In this document: piece after piece, positions 1 to 6,247 of the stretch | How the letters are laid out: the number at the start of each line of letters is the position of its first letter | Numbering within the stretch: position 1 is the first letter of the stretch | From: Candidatus Magasanikiibacteriota bacterium | GTDB lineage: Bacteria; Patescibacteriota; Patescibacteriia; Magasanikbacterales; GWA2-37-8 | Reading direction: 5' to 3' | Assembly: GCA_026396535.1 (NCBI GenBank) | Contig: JAPLWP010000065.1 | Location: 1-6,247, forward strand | Length of the DNA stretch: 6,247 nt | Program-made: the position numbers and the translations under genes | The notes under the pieces: model-generated | What the model was told of the DNA's origin: nothing | Database searches by the model: none | What the model saw: the letters and a program-made list of their open reading frames with translations, nothing else

Positions 1-779
1 TCCCCTTTTTCATCTACCAACCCGATACGATCCGCATCACCATCGAGCGCAAACCCAAAATCCGCACCAATTTCTTTTACTTTGGCTTGCAAATCTTTTA
101 ATGTTTCGGATTTAAGTGGATTGGCTTCGTGATTTGGAAAAGTGCCATCCGGTTCCAGATACATATACTCTACTTCTATCGGCAAACGCTTAAGCACTTC
201 AACAAAACTTACTTTGCCCATTCCATTTCCCGCGTCCAAAACAATTTTTAATGGCTTTATTTCTTCTGGTTTTACTAAAGAAAATATTTTTTCAATATAA
301 TCTTCTAGTACCGACATATTTTTTATCTCTCCAATTTTAGGCGCATTCGCAAATTCCGCTTTTTGGGCACAATCACGAACTTCTTCCATCCCATTTCCTT
401 TACCCACCGGTGTACCATCTCCCAAAGTCATCTTGAAACCATTATATTCTGCTGGATTGTGCGACGCCGTCACCATAATTCCAGCCAGATTATCACTGTA
501 GTGCGCGCAAGCAAAATTGAAAAGCGGCGTAGTCACTAGACCTACATCCACCACATTAAAACCTTCATCCCGCAAAGCGGTGCGTACCTGCTCAGAATAT
601 CCTACACTGCTTGGACGCATATCATAGCCCACTACTACCCATTTTGCTGAGTCAAAAAGACCACGCTCACGCAAAAATACTCCATATGAACGACCAATTT
701 GATAGGCCAAATCATTACTCAATTCCCCCTCTACCAAACCTCTAATATCATAGGCTTTAAATATCTGTTTTGGGAACAT
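1..779 (-). CDS. manB: Phosphomannomutase/phosphoglucomutase, N-terminal 259 residues (gene runs off left edge)
   Basis: This is an alpha-D-phosphohexomutase, which interconverts hexose 6-phosphates and 1-phosphates (mannose and/or glucose) to supply sugar nucleotides for cytoplasmic glycan precursor synthesis. Translating the minus strand from the ATG at 779 gives an open frame to the window edge. It starts MFPKQIFKAYDIRG, the usual beginning of the PMM/PGM branch. TASHNP at residues 104-109 carries the phosphorylated catalytic Ser106. GNGMG lies at 184-188, and DGDADR at 246-251 is the metal-binding loop. The spacing matches the bacterial PMM/PGM enzymes of about 450 residues, so domains 1 and 2 are present, and most of domain 3 and all of domain 4 lie outside the window. 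No Shine-Dalgarno precedes the start. It is transcribed away from clpC from the shared promoter region. Family assignment is very secure; preference for mannose or glucose cannot be read here, so the symbol is tentative. Confidence 0.95.
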   Translation of the reverse strand, partial: MFPKQIFKAYDIRGLVEGELSNDLAYQIGRSYGVFLRERGLFDSAKWVVVGYDMRPSSVGYSEQVRTALRDEGFNVVDVGLVTTPLFNFACAHYSDNLAGIMVTASHNPAEYNGFKMTLGDGTPVGKGNGMEEVRDCAQKAEFANAPKIGEIKNMSVLEDYIEKIFSLVKPEEIKPLKIVLDAGNGMGKVSFVEVLKRLPIEVEYMYLEPDGTFPNHEANPLKSETLKDLQAKVKEIGADFGFALDGDADRIGLVDEKG

Positions 780-798
780 ATTTTTATGTATTTTTAGC

Positions 799-827
799 TT
801 GTTAAAAAAGTGGTTTCATTATATAAT
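799..827 (+). promoter_or_regulatory. Predicted sigma-70-type promoter for the clpC operon
   Basis: A TTGTTA -35-like element (799-804, four of six consensus matches) is followed after 17 bases by a perfect TATAAT -10 (822-827). Transcription would begin near 834, leaving a leader of about 16 bases before the clpC ATG at 850. That leader has no purine-rich ribosome-binding sequence. A second -10-like TATACT at 833-838 has no convincing -35. No CIRCE-like inverted repeat or CtsR-type heptad repeat, the usual heat-shock operators, was seen upstream. Confidence 0.55.
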
Positions 828-846
828 ATCCTTATACTAAAAGCAA
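818..846 (-). promoter_or_regulatory. Predicted sigma-70-type promoter for the phosphohexomutase gene
   Basis: On the minus strand a TTGCTT -35-like element (841-846) is separated by exactly 17 bases from a perfect TATAAT -10 (818-823). Initiation would fall near 811, leaving a leader of about 32 bases before the ATG at 779. The -35 matches consensus at only three of six positions, so most support comes from the -10, the ideal spacing and the correct placement. The -10 overlaps that of the opposing clpC promoter. Confidence 0.5.
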
Positions 847-849
847 TCT

Positions 850-2712
850 ATGTCCATATTAGATAGATTTTCCAGCCATCTCAAAGAGGTGCTCAGCAAG
901 AGCATCCAGCTCGCCACCAAACTAGGCAATGCCGAGGTTATGCCTTTGCATATTTTGTTTATTTTACAAAATCAAAAAGGCTCAGTCGCAGCTGAAATTC
1001 TTAATCGCCTAAAAATTGATCTCAAAAGTGTAGAAAATGCTATTTTGGAATTACCGATTGAAAATATTAAAAAAATCGGTCATACCCATCAAGCCACAAT
1101 GGCTTCTATGTCGTCGGAATGCAAACGTGCCACCGAACGCGCTATGATAGTGGCCCAGGAAAATATGCATAATTATATTGGCACCGAACATTTGCTCAAA
1201 GGTTTAATTGAATTGCACGATTTGCATGTAGAACAAGTTTTAAAACAAAATAAAATTCACGCTTCTGAAATTTCCAAACAATTAGAAACGGTTCTCACCA
1301 ACGCTTCTCAATTCCCACAAATCACAGAAGTGGTGGACGCGATTGAAAAACTACAAGACAATCTTTCAAACAATGAAAATAATGAAGCACCTGTGACTCC
1401 CCCAAACCATTCTCATAAACACAAATCTAAAGGCAAAAAAGAAAGCGCTTTGGATTTTTTTGCTACCAATCTCACTGATGAACAGCTACAAAAAAATATC
1501 GACCCCATTATCGGACGTGAAGCGGAGATAGAAAGACTTATTCAGATCCTATGTCGTCGCACCAAAAACAACCCGGTATTGCTAGGTGATCCGGGTGTAG
1601 GTAAAACCGCTATCGTAGAAGGCCTGGCCAAAAGAATTCTACAAAATGAAGTGCCAGATATTTTACTCAATAAAAAAATTTATTCTCTGGACATGGGCCT
1701 AATGATTGCCGGCACCATCTATCGCGGTGAATTTGAAGGCCGACTGCGCCAAGTAATAGATGACGTAGCTGCCAATCCTAATATTATTTTGTTTATTGAT
1801 GAATTGCACAATATCGTAGGTGCCGGCTCCAACCAGGGCACAATGGACGCCGCCAACATTCTCAAACCCGCTCTAGCCCGTGGACAGATACGCTGTATTG
1901 GATCTACCACTTTAGCTGAATTTAAAAAACATATTGAAAATGATTCCGCTCTAGAACGTCGCTTTCAGCCAATAATTGTAAAAGAGCCGACCCTGGAAGA
2001 TGCTGTAAAAATACTTGAAGGCATAAAAGTAAATTATGAAAATTTTCATAATATAAAAATTAATAGCACGGCCGTACAAGCCGCTGTGAAATTGTCCGAT
2101 CGCTATATTCATAATAAATTTTTACCGGACAAAGCAATTGACCTACTAGACGAAACTGCGGCCGCTGCCCGTATCAACGGCAAAGGCTCTTCTTGGACTG
2201 GAAAAATAGAACGTCTTAAACAAAAACTAGAAAAAACTTCTCTGGCCAAAGAAAATGCCGCTCTCAAAGATAAATTTAGCGAAGCTGTAAAATTAAAAAA
2301 TCAAGAAGAAAAAATTCGCGCTGAAATTGAAGAAGCTCTAAAAGCCAGTAAAGAAAAAAAACAAAAATATTTTGGTGAAATAAAAGAAGCCGATATTCTC
2401 GCCCAAGTAGCCAAAATAATCGGCGCCAAACCTAGTGAATTAATGCTTGAAGAACAAAGCGAATTACTTAGCTTGGAAACCAAATTAAAACAAAATATTA
2501 TTGGCCAAGATCAAACTGTATCCGAGGTCACAGCTGTGATCAATCGAGCCCGCCTAGGCCTCAGTCATCCGGACCGACCGCTCGCTTCTTTTCTATTTGT
2601 CGGTGAAAGCGGTGTAGGCAAGACTGAACTCGCCAAATCTATCGCTCACACCCTATATTCCAATAAAGACGCTTTTATCAAATTAGATATGTCACTGTGT
2701 AGTATTGTTTGA
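850..2712 (+). CDS. clpC: ClpC-type AAA+ unfoldase, N-terminal 620 residues, frame broken inside the second ATPase domain
   Basis: This is an ATP-driven hexameric unfoldase of the ClpA/ClpC (HSP100) family, which feeds cytoplasmic substrates to the ClpP protease. Seen in order: a Clp N domain with two repeats (about 5-150); a polar, His/Lys-rich linker (about 170-200); the first AAA+ domain with Walker A GDPGVGKT (246-253), pore loop [10 protein letters not shown] (288-297), Walker B ending IDELH (316-320) and arginines R370/R371 in ALERRF. A short M domain (about 445-510) follows, with a UVR-like segment [18 protein letters not shown] (476-493), typical of ClpC rather than ClpB. The second AAA+ domain starts with Walker A GESGVGKT (585-592) and reads normally up to KLDMS (611-615). 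It then gives five unrelated residues (LCSIV) and a TGA. Intact family members have about 810-850 residues; the rest lies in another frame just downstream. First gene of the rightward operon. The ATG at 850 fits the usual ClpC N-terminus, without a Shine-Dalgarno. Confidence 0.93.
   Translation: MSILDRFSSHLKEVLSKSIQLATKLGNAEVMPLHILFILQNQKGSVAAEILNRLKIDLKSVENAILELPIENIKKIGHTHQATMASMSSECKRATERAMIVAQENMHNYIGTEHLLKGLIELHDLHVEQVLKQNKIHASEISKQLETVLTNASQFPQITEVVDAIEKLQDNLSNNENNEAPVTPPNHSHKHKSKGKKESALDFFATNLTDEQLQKNIDPIIGREAEIERLIQILCRRTKNNPVLLGDPGVGKTAIVEGLAKRILQNEVPDILLNKKIYSLDMGLMIAGTIYRGEFEGRLRQVIDDVAANPNIILFIDELHNIVGAGSNQGTMDAANILKPALARGQIRCIGSTTLAEFKKHIENDSALERRFQPIIVKEPTLEDAVKILEGIKVNYENFHNIKINSTAVQAAVKLSDRYIHNKFLPDKAIDLLDETAAAARINGKGSSWTGKIERLKQKLEKTSLAKENAALKDKFSEAVKLKNQEEKIRAEIEEALKASKEKKQKYFGEIKEADILAQVAKIIGAKPSELMLEEQSELLSLETKLKQNIIGQDQTVSEVTAVINRARLGLSHPDRPLASFLFVGESGVGKTELAKSIAHTLYSNKDAFIKLDMSLCSIV
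2692..2704 (+). other. Deletion/frameshift junction in clpC
   Basis: Codon 615 (TCA, the Ser of DMS) ends at 2694. The conserved block [11 protein letters not shown] resumes at 2699 in the next frame. ClpC proteins normally have about 37 residues between these blocks, including the second-domain pore loop (GYVG) and the GGQLTE segment. Only four bases (CTGT, 2695-2698) remain where about 111 are expected, so about 107 bases are missing. That number has the 3k+2 form the observed frame change needs. No slippery heptamer or strong hairpin is evident, and a ribosomal shift could not restore the missing residues. Confidence 0.85.
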
Positions 2713-3262
2713 TGAAATCGATAAAGCCCACAAGGATGTTACCAAACTACTATTACAGATGCTCGAAAATGGTGAAATCACTGACTCTACCGGCAAAAAA
2801 ATATCTCTCAAACACTCAGTAATTATTCTCACCACCACTCTTGGTGCCGACGCCGCCAAACGCGCCGCATTTGGATTTGGCGCGTCTGACACTACCGACA
2901 CTGCTCGTGACCAAAAGATTGTAGAAAAATTAAAAGAATATTTCTCACCGGAAATCATCAACCGCTTGGATAAAATTTGTTTGTTCAACAATCTTACCAA
3001 AGCAGATCTAGCCAAAATTGCGGGATTGGAAATTGAACACCTCAATCAACGCCTCACTCAATATCACACTCAAATCAAATTCAAAGAATCCACTCTACAA
3101 GAGTACCTATGTGTTTTGCCAAAAGAAAACCAGAATGCCCGCACTCTGCGTCGTCAACTCCGCACCCAGATAGAAAAATTAATTGCGGGCGTAATCATGG
3201 AAAAGAAAAATAAAAAACAGTATCAATTGGAAATTAACGGTGAACAACTGTCTGTGAAATAA
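2705..3262 (+). CDS. clpC: ClpC C-terminal remnant: second AAA+ domain from Walker B to the end
   Basis: This frame continues clpC after the lesion. Homology begins at 2699 (VV), before the only nearby start-like codon, TTG at 2705, so it is best read as the severed 3' part of clpC rather than a gene of its own. Numbering from 2705, it has Walker B (V)[10 protein letters not shown], the sensor-1 strand VIILTTTLGA (39-48), an FGF tripeptide at 56-58 placed where ClpP-binding loops ([L/I/V]-G-F) occur, the arginine-finger segment FSPEIINRLD, and a sensor-2 helix NARTLRRQL, usually GARPLRR. The FGF loop indicates the ancestral protein partnered ClpP. It overlaps the upstream frame by eight bases, so translational coupling is conceivable, but without Walker A this piece should not hydrolyse ATP alone. 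The next in-frame ATG is at 2759. The TAA is five bases before the next gene. Confidence 0.8.
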   Translation: MFDEIDKAHKDVTKLLLQMLENGEITDSTGKKISLKHSVIILTTTLGADAAKRAAFGFGASDTTDTARDQKIVEKLKEYFSPEIINRLDKICLFNNLTKADLAKIAGLEIEHLNQRLTQYHTQIKFKESTLQEYLCVLPKENQNARTLRRQLRTQIEKLIAGVIMEKKNKKQYQLEINGEQLSVK

Positions 3263-3267
3263 CAACT

Positions 3268-4995
3268 ATGGCGGATAATACCGACAAATTAGATTTGGAA
3301 ATTAATAATGAAAATGGTCGCCAAGAAAAAGCTTCCTCTAGCCAAAATATTTCTGGCTCGGATTTAGAAATCAAAGATATAGATGTTTCAGGAGACGGTA
3401 TAAAAAAAATTGATGGAAATAAAATAGAAATAGACGTAAAAGCAGATCTGCCAAAAAATGATGGCATTGCCGGTGCGGCTGCGGCAGCTGCAATACTGGG
3501 TACCCAAACAGACGACGACGCACAAGAAAACGAAACAGAACCTGAAGAAAATTTTCAAAAAAATACAAAGCCGAATTTACCGCCTAATATACCCCCTGCA
3601 GCAAATCCTGTTCCAAAAAATAAAGAAGAAAATTCTGAAGGGCCAGAACAAGAATCTAGACCAACTGAAAACAAACAACCTCAAGCAAATCCTACGCTTC
3701 AGCAAAACCAACCAGGAAATGAACAGCCTCCTGCTCAAGCAGAATCACCTCAAGCCAAAAACGAGCAAGAAGGGCAGCCTCAACCTGACACCCAAAACGC
3801 TGACCAGCCAATACCTGCTGAACCACAAAACGAACAAGCCACTCCCCAACCTGCTCCAAATTCTACTCCTGCGGCCCCACACAATAACCCTGCTCCAACT
3901 GAAAAAGAATCTCCGGCAGGAAGCACGCCAAATCCAGAACAAAATACACCAAATCAAACCCAAAAAAATCCCCCTCAAACACCGCCACCAAACACCGGGC
4001 AAAACGAACAGGCCGATCGCCAACCACCCACTGTATCCAAAAATGACCTTGGAAATATTGGACCACACGGTCAATCTGGAATGGCAAATTATTTGATAGA
4101 TCCAACCAAAAAAAATAAAAACACCACTCCTGATCAGACCGATGCTCCGACCAATCCTGAAAATAACACCAACGCTACTCCTACCAAAACTACACCGCCA
4201 AGCTTTAGAGATAATATTAAAAATAAAGCTAATCAGGGATTACAAAATTTAAAAAATACTCCCCAAAATACCATAAACAACATAAAGAATAATTTATCAT
4301 CAGATCGATTTTTAAAACAAAAACTACAAAAAAGATTACAAAAGGTGCAAACCGAGCTGGCTAGTGTAGGCACAAAACTCAACGGTCTACGAACTTCCAA
4401 TTCGATGAGAATAATAAAATTCTTTTTCCCTGGACTTTACTCAAAAATTTTTAGCTTTAGTAATTTTTCCACCAAACTAAAAGGAGAAGCAAAACTCAAA
4501 GCCCTCCAAGCGGCCATGGCTACCGGCAACGGCGTATTGGGAACTTTAAAATTGACTCGTGGCACCGCTGTAGTAATAGAAGCTCATAGAAAATTTATAA
4601 CTTGGTTTGTAGAAACTCTAGAAACCGTCATTATACCGATAGTACTTCTAGTCACCTACCCACTGCTAATATTATTGCTCATCATCCAAATATCTTTTAC
4701 TAAATTAGGGTCCCCACTGGTCAACGCGATCGATGATATAATCAAAAGAGTAAATGAGGTTATTAAAGAATTGGATAAAGCCCTGGCAACAGCCAAAAAA
4801 GAAGTACGATTAATGCGTGAAGCTTCGGAAATCACCAAACTAATGGCTTCCACCAAAGAAGATAGAACACAATATTTAAATAACGCCGAGGCTAATGATA
4901 AAAAGATGGCAGCCAATGATAATACAGAATCTCCCCCAGCCGCCAATGACAACACTGAATCGGCCCAACCAAATGATTTACCACAAGCTGCCTAA
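3268..4995 (+). CDS. Unrecognised 575-residue membrane protein with a long Pro/Gln/Asn-rich disordered region
   Basis: I do not recognise a family. Residues 1-65 are acidic and polar. An alanine run occupies 70-75. About 85-310 is strongly enriched in Pro, Gln, Asn, Glu and Thr and is almost certainly disordered. About 345-375 is a basic, heptad-like helix (LKQKLQKRLQKVQTELASV), followed by an aromatic stretch at 381-400 (RIIKFFFPGLYSKIFSFSNF). Residues 453-477 form one strong transmembrane segment with a central proline, and 485-528 a charged coiled-coil-like helix. The polar tail carries a duplicated 10-residue unit. There is no signal peptide at the N-terminus and I see no cysteine, so the long arm precedes a C-terminal anchor; its side of the membrane is undecided. 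The ATG lies five bases after clpC with no Shine-Dalgarno, so co-transcription is likely. A spacer, scaffold or surface role is a guess only. Confidence 0.85.
   Translation: MADNTDKLDLEINNENGRQEKASSSQNISGSDLEIKDIDVSGDGIKKIDGNKIEIDVKADLPKNDGIAGAAAAAAILGTQTDDDAQENETEPEENFQKNTKPNLPPNIPPAANPVPKNKEENSEGPEQESRPTENKQPQANPTLQQNQPGNEQPPAQAESPQAKNEQEGQPQPDTQNADQPIPAEPQNEQATPQPAPNSTPAAPHNNPAPTEKESPAGSTPNPEQNTPNQTQKNPPQTPPPNTGQNEQADRQPPTVSKNDLGNIGPHGQSGMANYLIDPTKKNKNTTPDQTDAPTNPENNTNATPTKTTPPSFRDNIKNKANQGLQNLKNTPQNTINNIKNNLSSDRFLKQKLQKRLQKVQTELASVGTKLNGLRTSNSMRIIKFFFPGLYSKIFSFSNFSTKLKGEAKLKALQAAMATGNGVLGTLKLTRGTAVVIEAHRKFITWFVETLETVIIPIVLLVTYPLLILLLIIQISFTKLGSPLVNAIDDIIKRVNEVIKELDKALATAKKEVRLMREASEITKLMASTKEDRTQYLNNAEANDKKMAANDNTESPPAANDNTESAQPNDLPQAA
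4909..4968 (+). repeat. Tandem duplication of a 10-codon unit (AANDNTES-xx)
   Basis: Residues 548-557 (AANDNTESPP) and 558-567 (AANDNTESAQ) of the 575-residue protein are adjacent copies with eight of ten residues identical. The DNA copies differ at several third positions (for example AATGATAATACAGAA against AATGACAACACTGAA). The duplication is therefore not fresh, and the peptide has been kept or converged while the codons drifted. Confidence 0.8.
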
Positions 4996-5016
4996 AAAAT
5001 AAAATAATTTATATTT

Positions 5017-6247
5017 ATGAACCCAACCACAAAAAAAATCTTAATGTCCATAGGACTACTGGGTGCGGCGGCGCTTATAGCTTTTGGATTTTATACTCTT
5101 TTCAAAAAAAATCAAACTACCGGAACTGCAAAAAATCCTACTCAAATTAATACCGGAACATTTCCTAGCGCTGGCGAAAGAACCAGTACGGCTAGTGGCA
5201 CTGAAACTAGTACTACCGGACTAAATCGCGGCGGCGTGACCAATCCTTTGCCAATTCCTCAAGTTACCAACGGTGGTTATTATCAAAATGAACCGGTGAA
5301 AAAAATAATCGATCAATCTGTTACTTATCCCTCACTTAGCCAAGGTGGTAGTGGTTTGCGTTATTATAATAATTCCGATGGAAAATTTTATCATCTTACT
5401 TCGGACGGTCAAATAAAACCTCTTTCCGATCAAACTTTTTATAATGTTAATAAAGTAACTTGGGCTAATAAAAATGACAAAGCTGTTTTGGAATATCCAG
5501 ACAGTTCCAAAATAATTTATAACTTTGAAAAACAAAAACAAACCACTCTGCCAAAACATTGGTCTGATTTTTCTTTCTCACCAGACAGCTCTCAGCTCGC
5601 CGCCAAAAGCATCGGGCTAGCTCCAGAAAATCGGTGGCTTGTCACTGTAAACGATGATGGCACCGGCACCAACCTGGTAGAACCGATGGGTGAAAATGCT
5701 GATAAAGTACAAATAGATTGGTCACCATCACGTCAGACTGTAGGCTTTTCTCAAACCGGCGAAGCGCTGGGTGCGGAAAGACAAGAAATTTTATTTGTGG
5801 GATTAAATCACGAAAACTTCAAATCCGCGATTGTCGAAGGACGCGGCTTTGATCCAGCTTGGTCCCCTACCGGACAAAAATTATTATACAGCGTCTATAG
5901 CTCACGCAGTGATTTCAAACCAGAACTTTGGATTACCGATTCTTATGGTGATAGTATCGGCAACAATCGCCAACTATTACAGCTCAATACTTGGGCGGAT
6001 AAATGTACTTTTTCCGATGACAACACCGTATTCTGCGCCGTACCACGCGATCTGCCTCAGGGAGCCGGTATACTACCAGAAGTCGCCGCCAACAGCACCG
6101 ATGATATGTACAAAATTGATTTAAAAACCGGATCAAAAACTACTCTTCCGCTTGATGGAAATTATAATATTAAAAATATTACTTACGATAAAAACAAAAA
6201 TAAAGTCTACTTTACCAACGGTGATCAGGCTGGAGTTTTTGAAATAA
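5017..6247 (+). CDS. Membrane-anchored TolB/WD40-like beta-propeller protein (C-terminus beyond right edge)
   Basis: The frame is open from the ATG at 5017 to the window end (410 codons). Residues 1-7 are short and basic, and about 8-28 form a hydrophobic segment (ILMSIGLLGAAALIAFGFY) without a clear cleavage site or lipobox, so an uncleaved N-terminal anchor with an outside C-terminus is likely. Residues 32-90 are a Thr/Ser/Gly/Asn-rich linker. From about 110 on there are repeated blade-like motifs of the PD40/TolB type: FSFSPDSSQLA (185-195), IDWSPSRQTVGFS (233-245), DPAWSPTGQKLLYS (279-292) and a diverged CTFSDDNTVFCA (330-341). Such propellers usually bind proteins or ligands and have no catalytic site. 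Two cysteines (330 and 340) flank one blade strand and might pair. It follows the preceding gene by 21 bases, all A or T, with no Shine-Dalgarno. Fold assignment is good; the partner is unknown. Confidence 0.85.
   Translation, partial: MNPTTKKILMSIGLLGAAALIAFGFYTLFKKNQTTGTAKNPTQINTGTFPSAGERTSTASGTETSTTGLNRGGVTNPLPIPQVTNGGYYQNEPVKKIIDQSVTYPSLSQGGSGLRYYNNSDGKFYHLTSDGQIKPLSDQTFYNVNKVTWANKNDKAVLEYPDSSKIIYNFEKQKQTTLPKHWSDFSFSPDSSQLAAKSIGLAPENRWLVTVNDDGTGTNLVEPMGENADKVQIDWSPSRQTVGFSQTGEALGAERQEILFVGLNHENFKSAIVEGRGFDPAWSPTGQKLLYSVYSSRSDFKPELWITDSYGDSIGNNRQLLQLNTWADKCTFSDDNTVFCAVPRDLPQGAGILPEVAANSTDDMYKIDLKTGSKTTLPLDGNYNIKNITYDKNKNKVYFTNGDQAGVFEI

Noticed and set aside
2690..2715. Programmed ribosomal frameshift joining the two clpC frames
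   Set aside because: No slippery heptamer or stimulatory structure is visible, and a shift would still leave about 35 conserved residues missing from the second ATPase domain.
2705..2724. TGA read as glycine (code 25 of some candidate phyla)
   Set aside because: Reading through the TGA at 2710-2712 meets another TGA and then TAA at 2722-2724 in the same frame, and the product would not be ClpC. The other genes contain no in-frame TGA.
2692..3045. 117-codon minus-strand frame opposite the 3' part of clpC
   Set aside because: The opposite strand encodes clear ClpC motifs (Walker B, sensor 1, arginine finger, sensor 2) here; the antisense frame shows none.
3458..4096. 212-codon open frame overlapping the Pro/Gln/Asn-rich gene
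   Set aside because: It is the shifted reading of CAA/CCA/AAC-rich codons, which rarely make stops. Its composition (Lys/Leu/Gln/Thr) is what such a shift produces, and no domain is visible.
3745..4105. Minus-strand open frames rich in Trp, Arg, Phe and Leu opposite the low-complexity region
   Set aside because: They are antisense shadows of the CCA/CAA/GAA-rich coding strand, with no start context or recognisable domain.
4996..5016. Possible internal promoter or terminator before the propeller gene
   Set aside because: The 21-base gap is all A/T but has no -35/-10 pair at proper spacing and no GC-rich hairpin.
5831..6124. 97-codon plus-strand frame inside the propeller gene
   Set aside because: It lies in a different frame from the convincing propeller reading frame, which shows repeated blade motifs throughout the same interval.

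Overview
The window looks like a piece of an AT-leaning bacterial chromosome. Two divergent transcription units leave a 70-bp intergenic region. The proteins resemble those of small-genome Patescibacteria (Candidate Phyla Radiation). That guess rests on style only: lysine-, asparagine- and isoleucine-rich proteins, no visible Shine-Dalgarno sequences, a membrane-anchored beta-propeller, and a large Pro/Gln/Asn-rich membrane protein of no recognised family. There is no rRNA or other marker gene to confirm it. The standard code (TGA as stop) fits every frame.

Layout. Leftward from 779 and off the left edge is the N-terminal half of a phosphomannomutase/phosphoglucomutase, with its catalytic serine motif and metal-binding loop intact. 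Between 780 and 849 lie two face-to-face sigma-70-type promoters that share one 10-bp palindromic -10 element. Rightward from 850 run clpC (850-3262), an unrecognised 575-residue protein (3268-4995), and an N-terminally anchored beta-propeller protein that runs off the right edge (5017-6247). The gaps of 5 and 21 bases, and the absence of a visible terminator, suggest one operon.

The main oddity is in clpC. The reading frame breaks at about 2695-2704, exactly where about 37 conserved residues of the second AAA+ domain should lie, including the second-domain pore loop. Four bases remain between the flanking conserved blocks where about 111 are expected. This fits a deletion of about 107 bases, and the observed frame change requires a deletion of 3k+2 bases, which 107 is. 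Everything on both sides still reads as well-conserved ClpC, so this is either a very recent lesion or an assembly or strain-mixture error. Separately, the second ATPase domain appears to carry Thr where sensor-1 Asn is usual.

The genes suggest an operon combining a ClpP-type unfoldase with two envelope-associated proteins, one with a long disordered arm and one with an extracytoplasmic propeller. No function can be assigned to the pair from sequence alone. There are no RNA genes, CRISPR arrays, mobile elements or gene-free stretches over 300 bases. I do not see a clearly new biological system here; the second and third genes of the operon are the least explained part.
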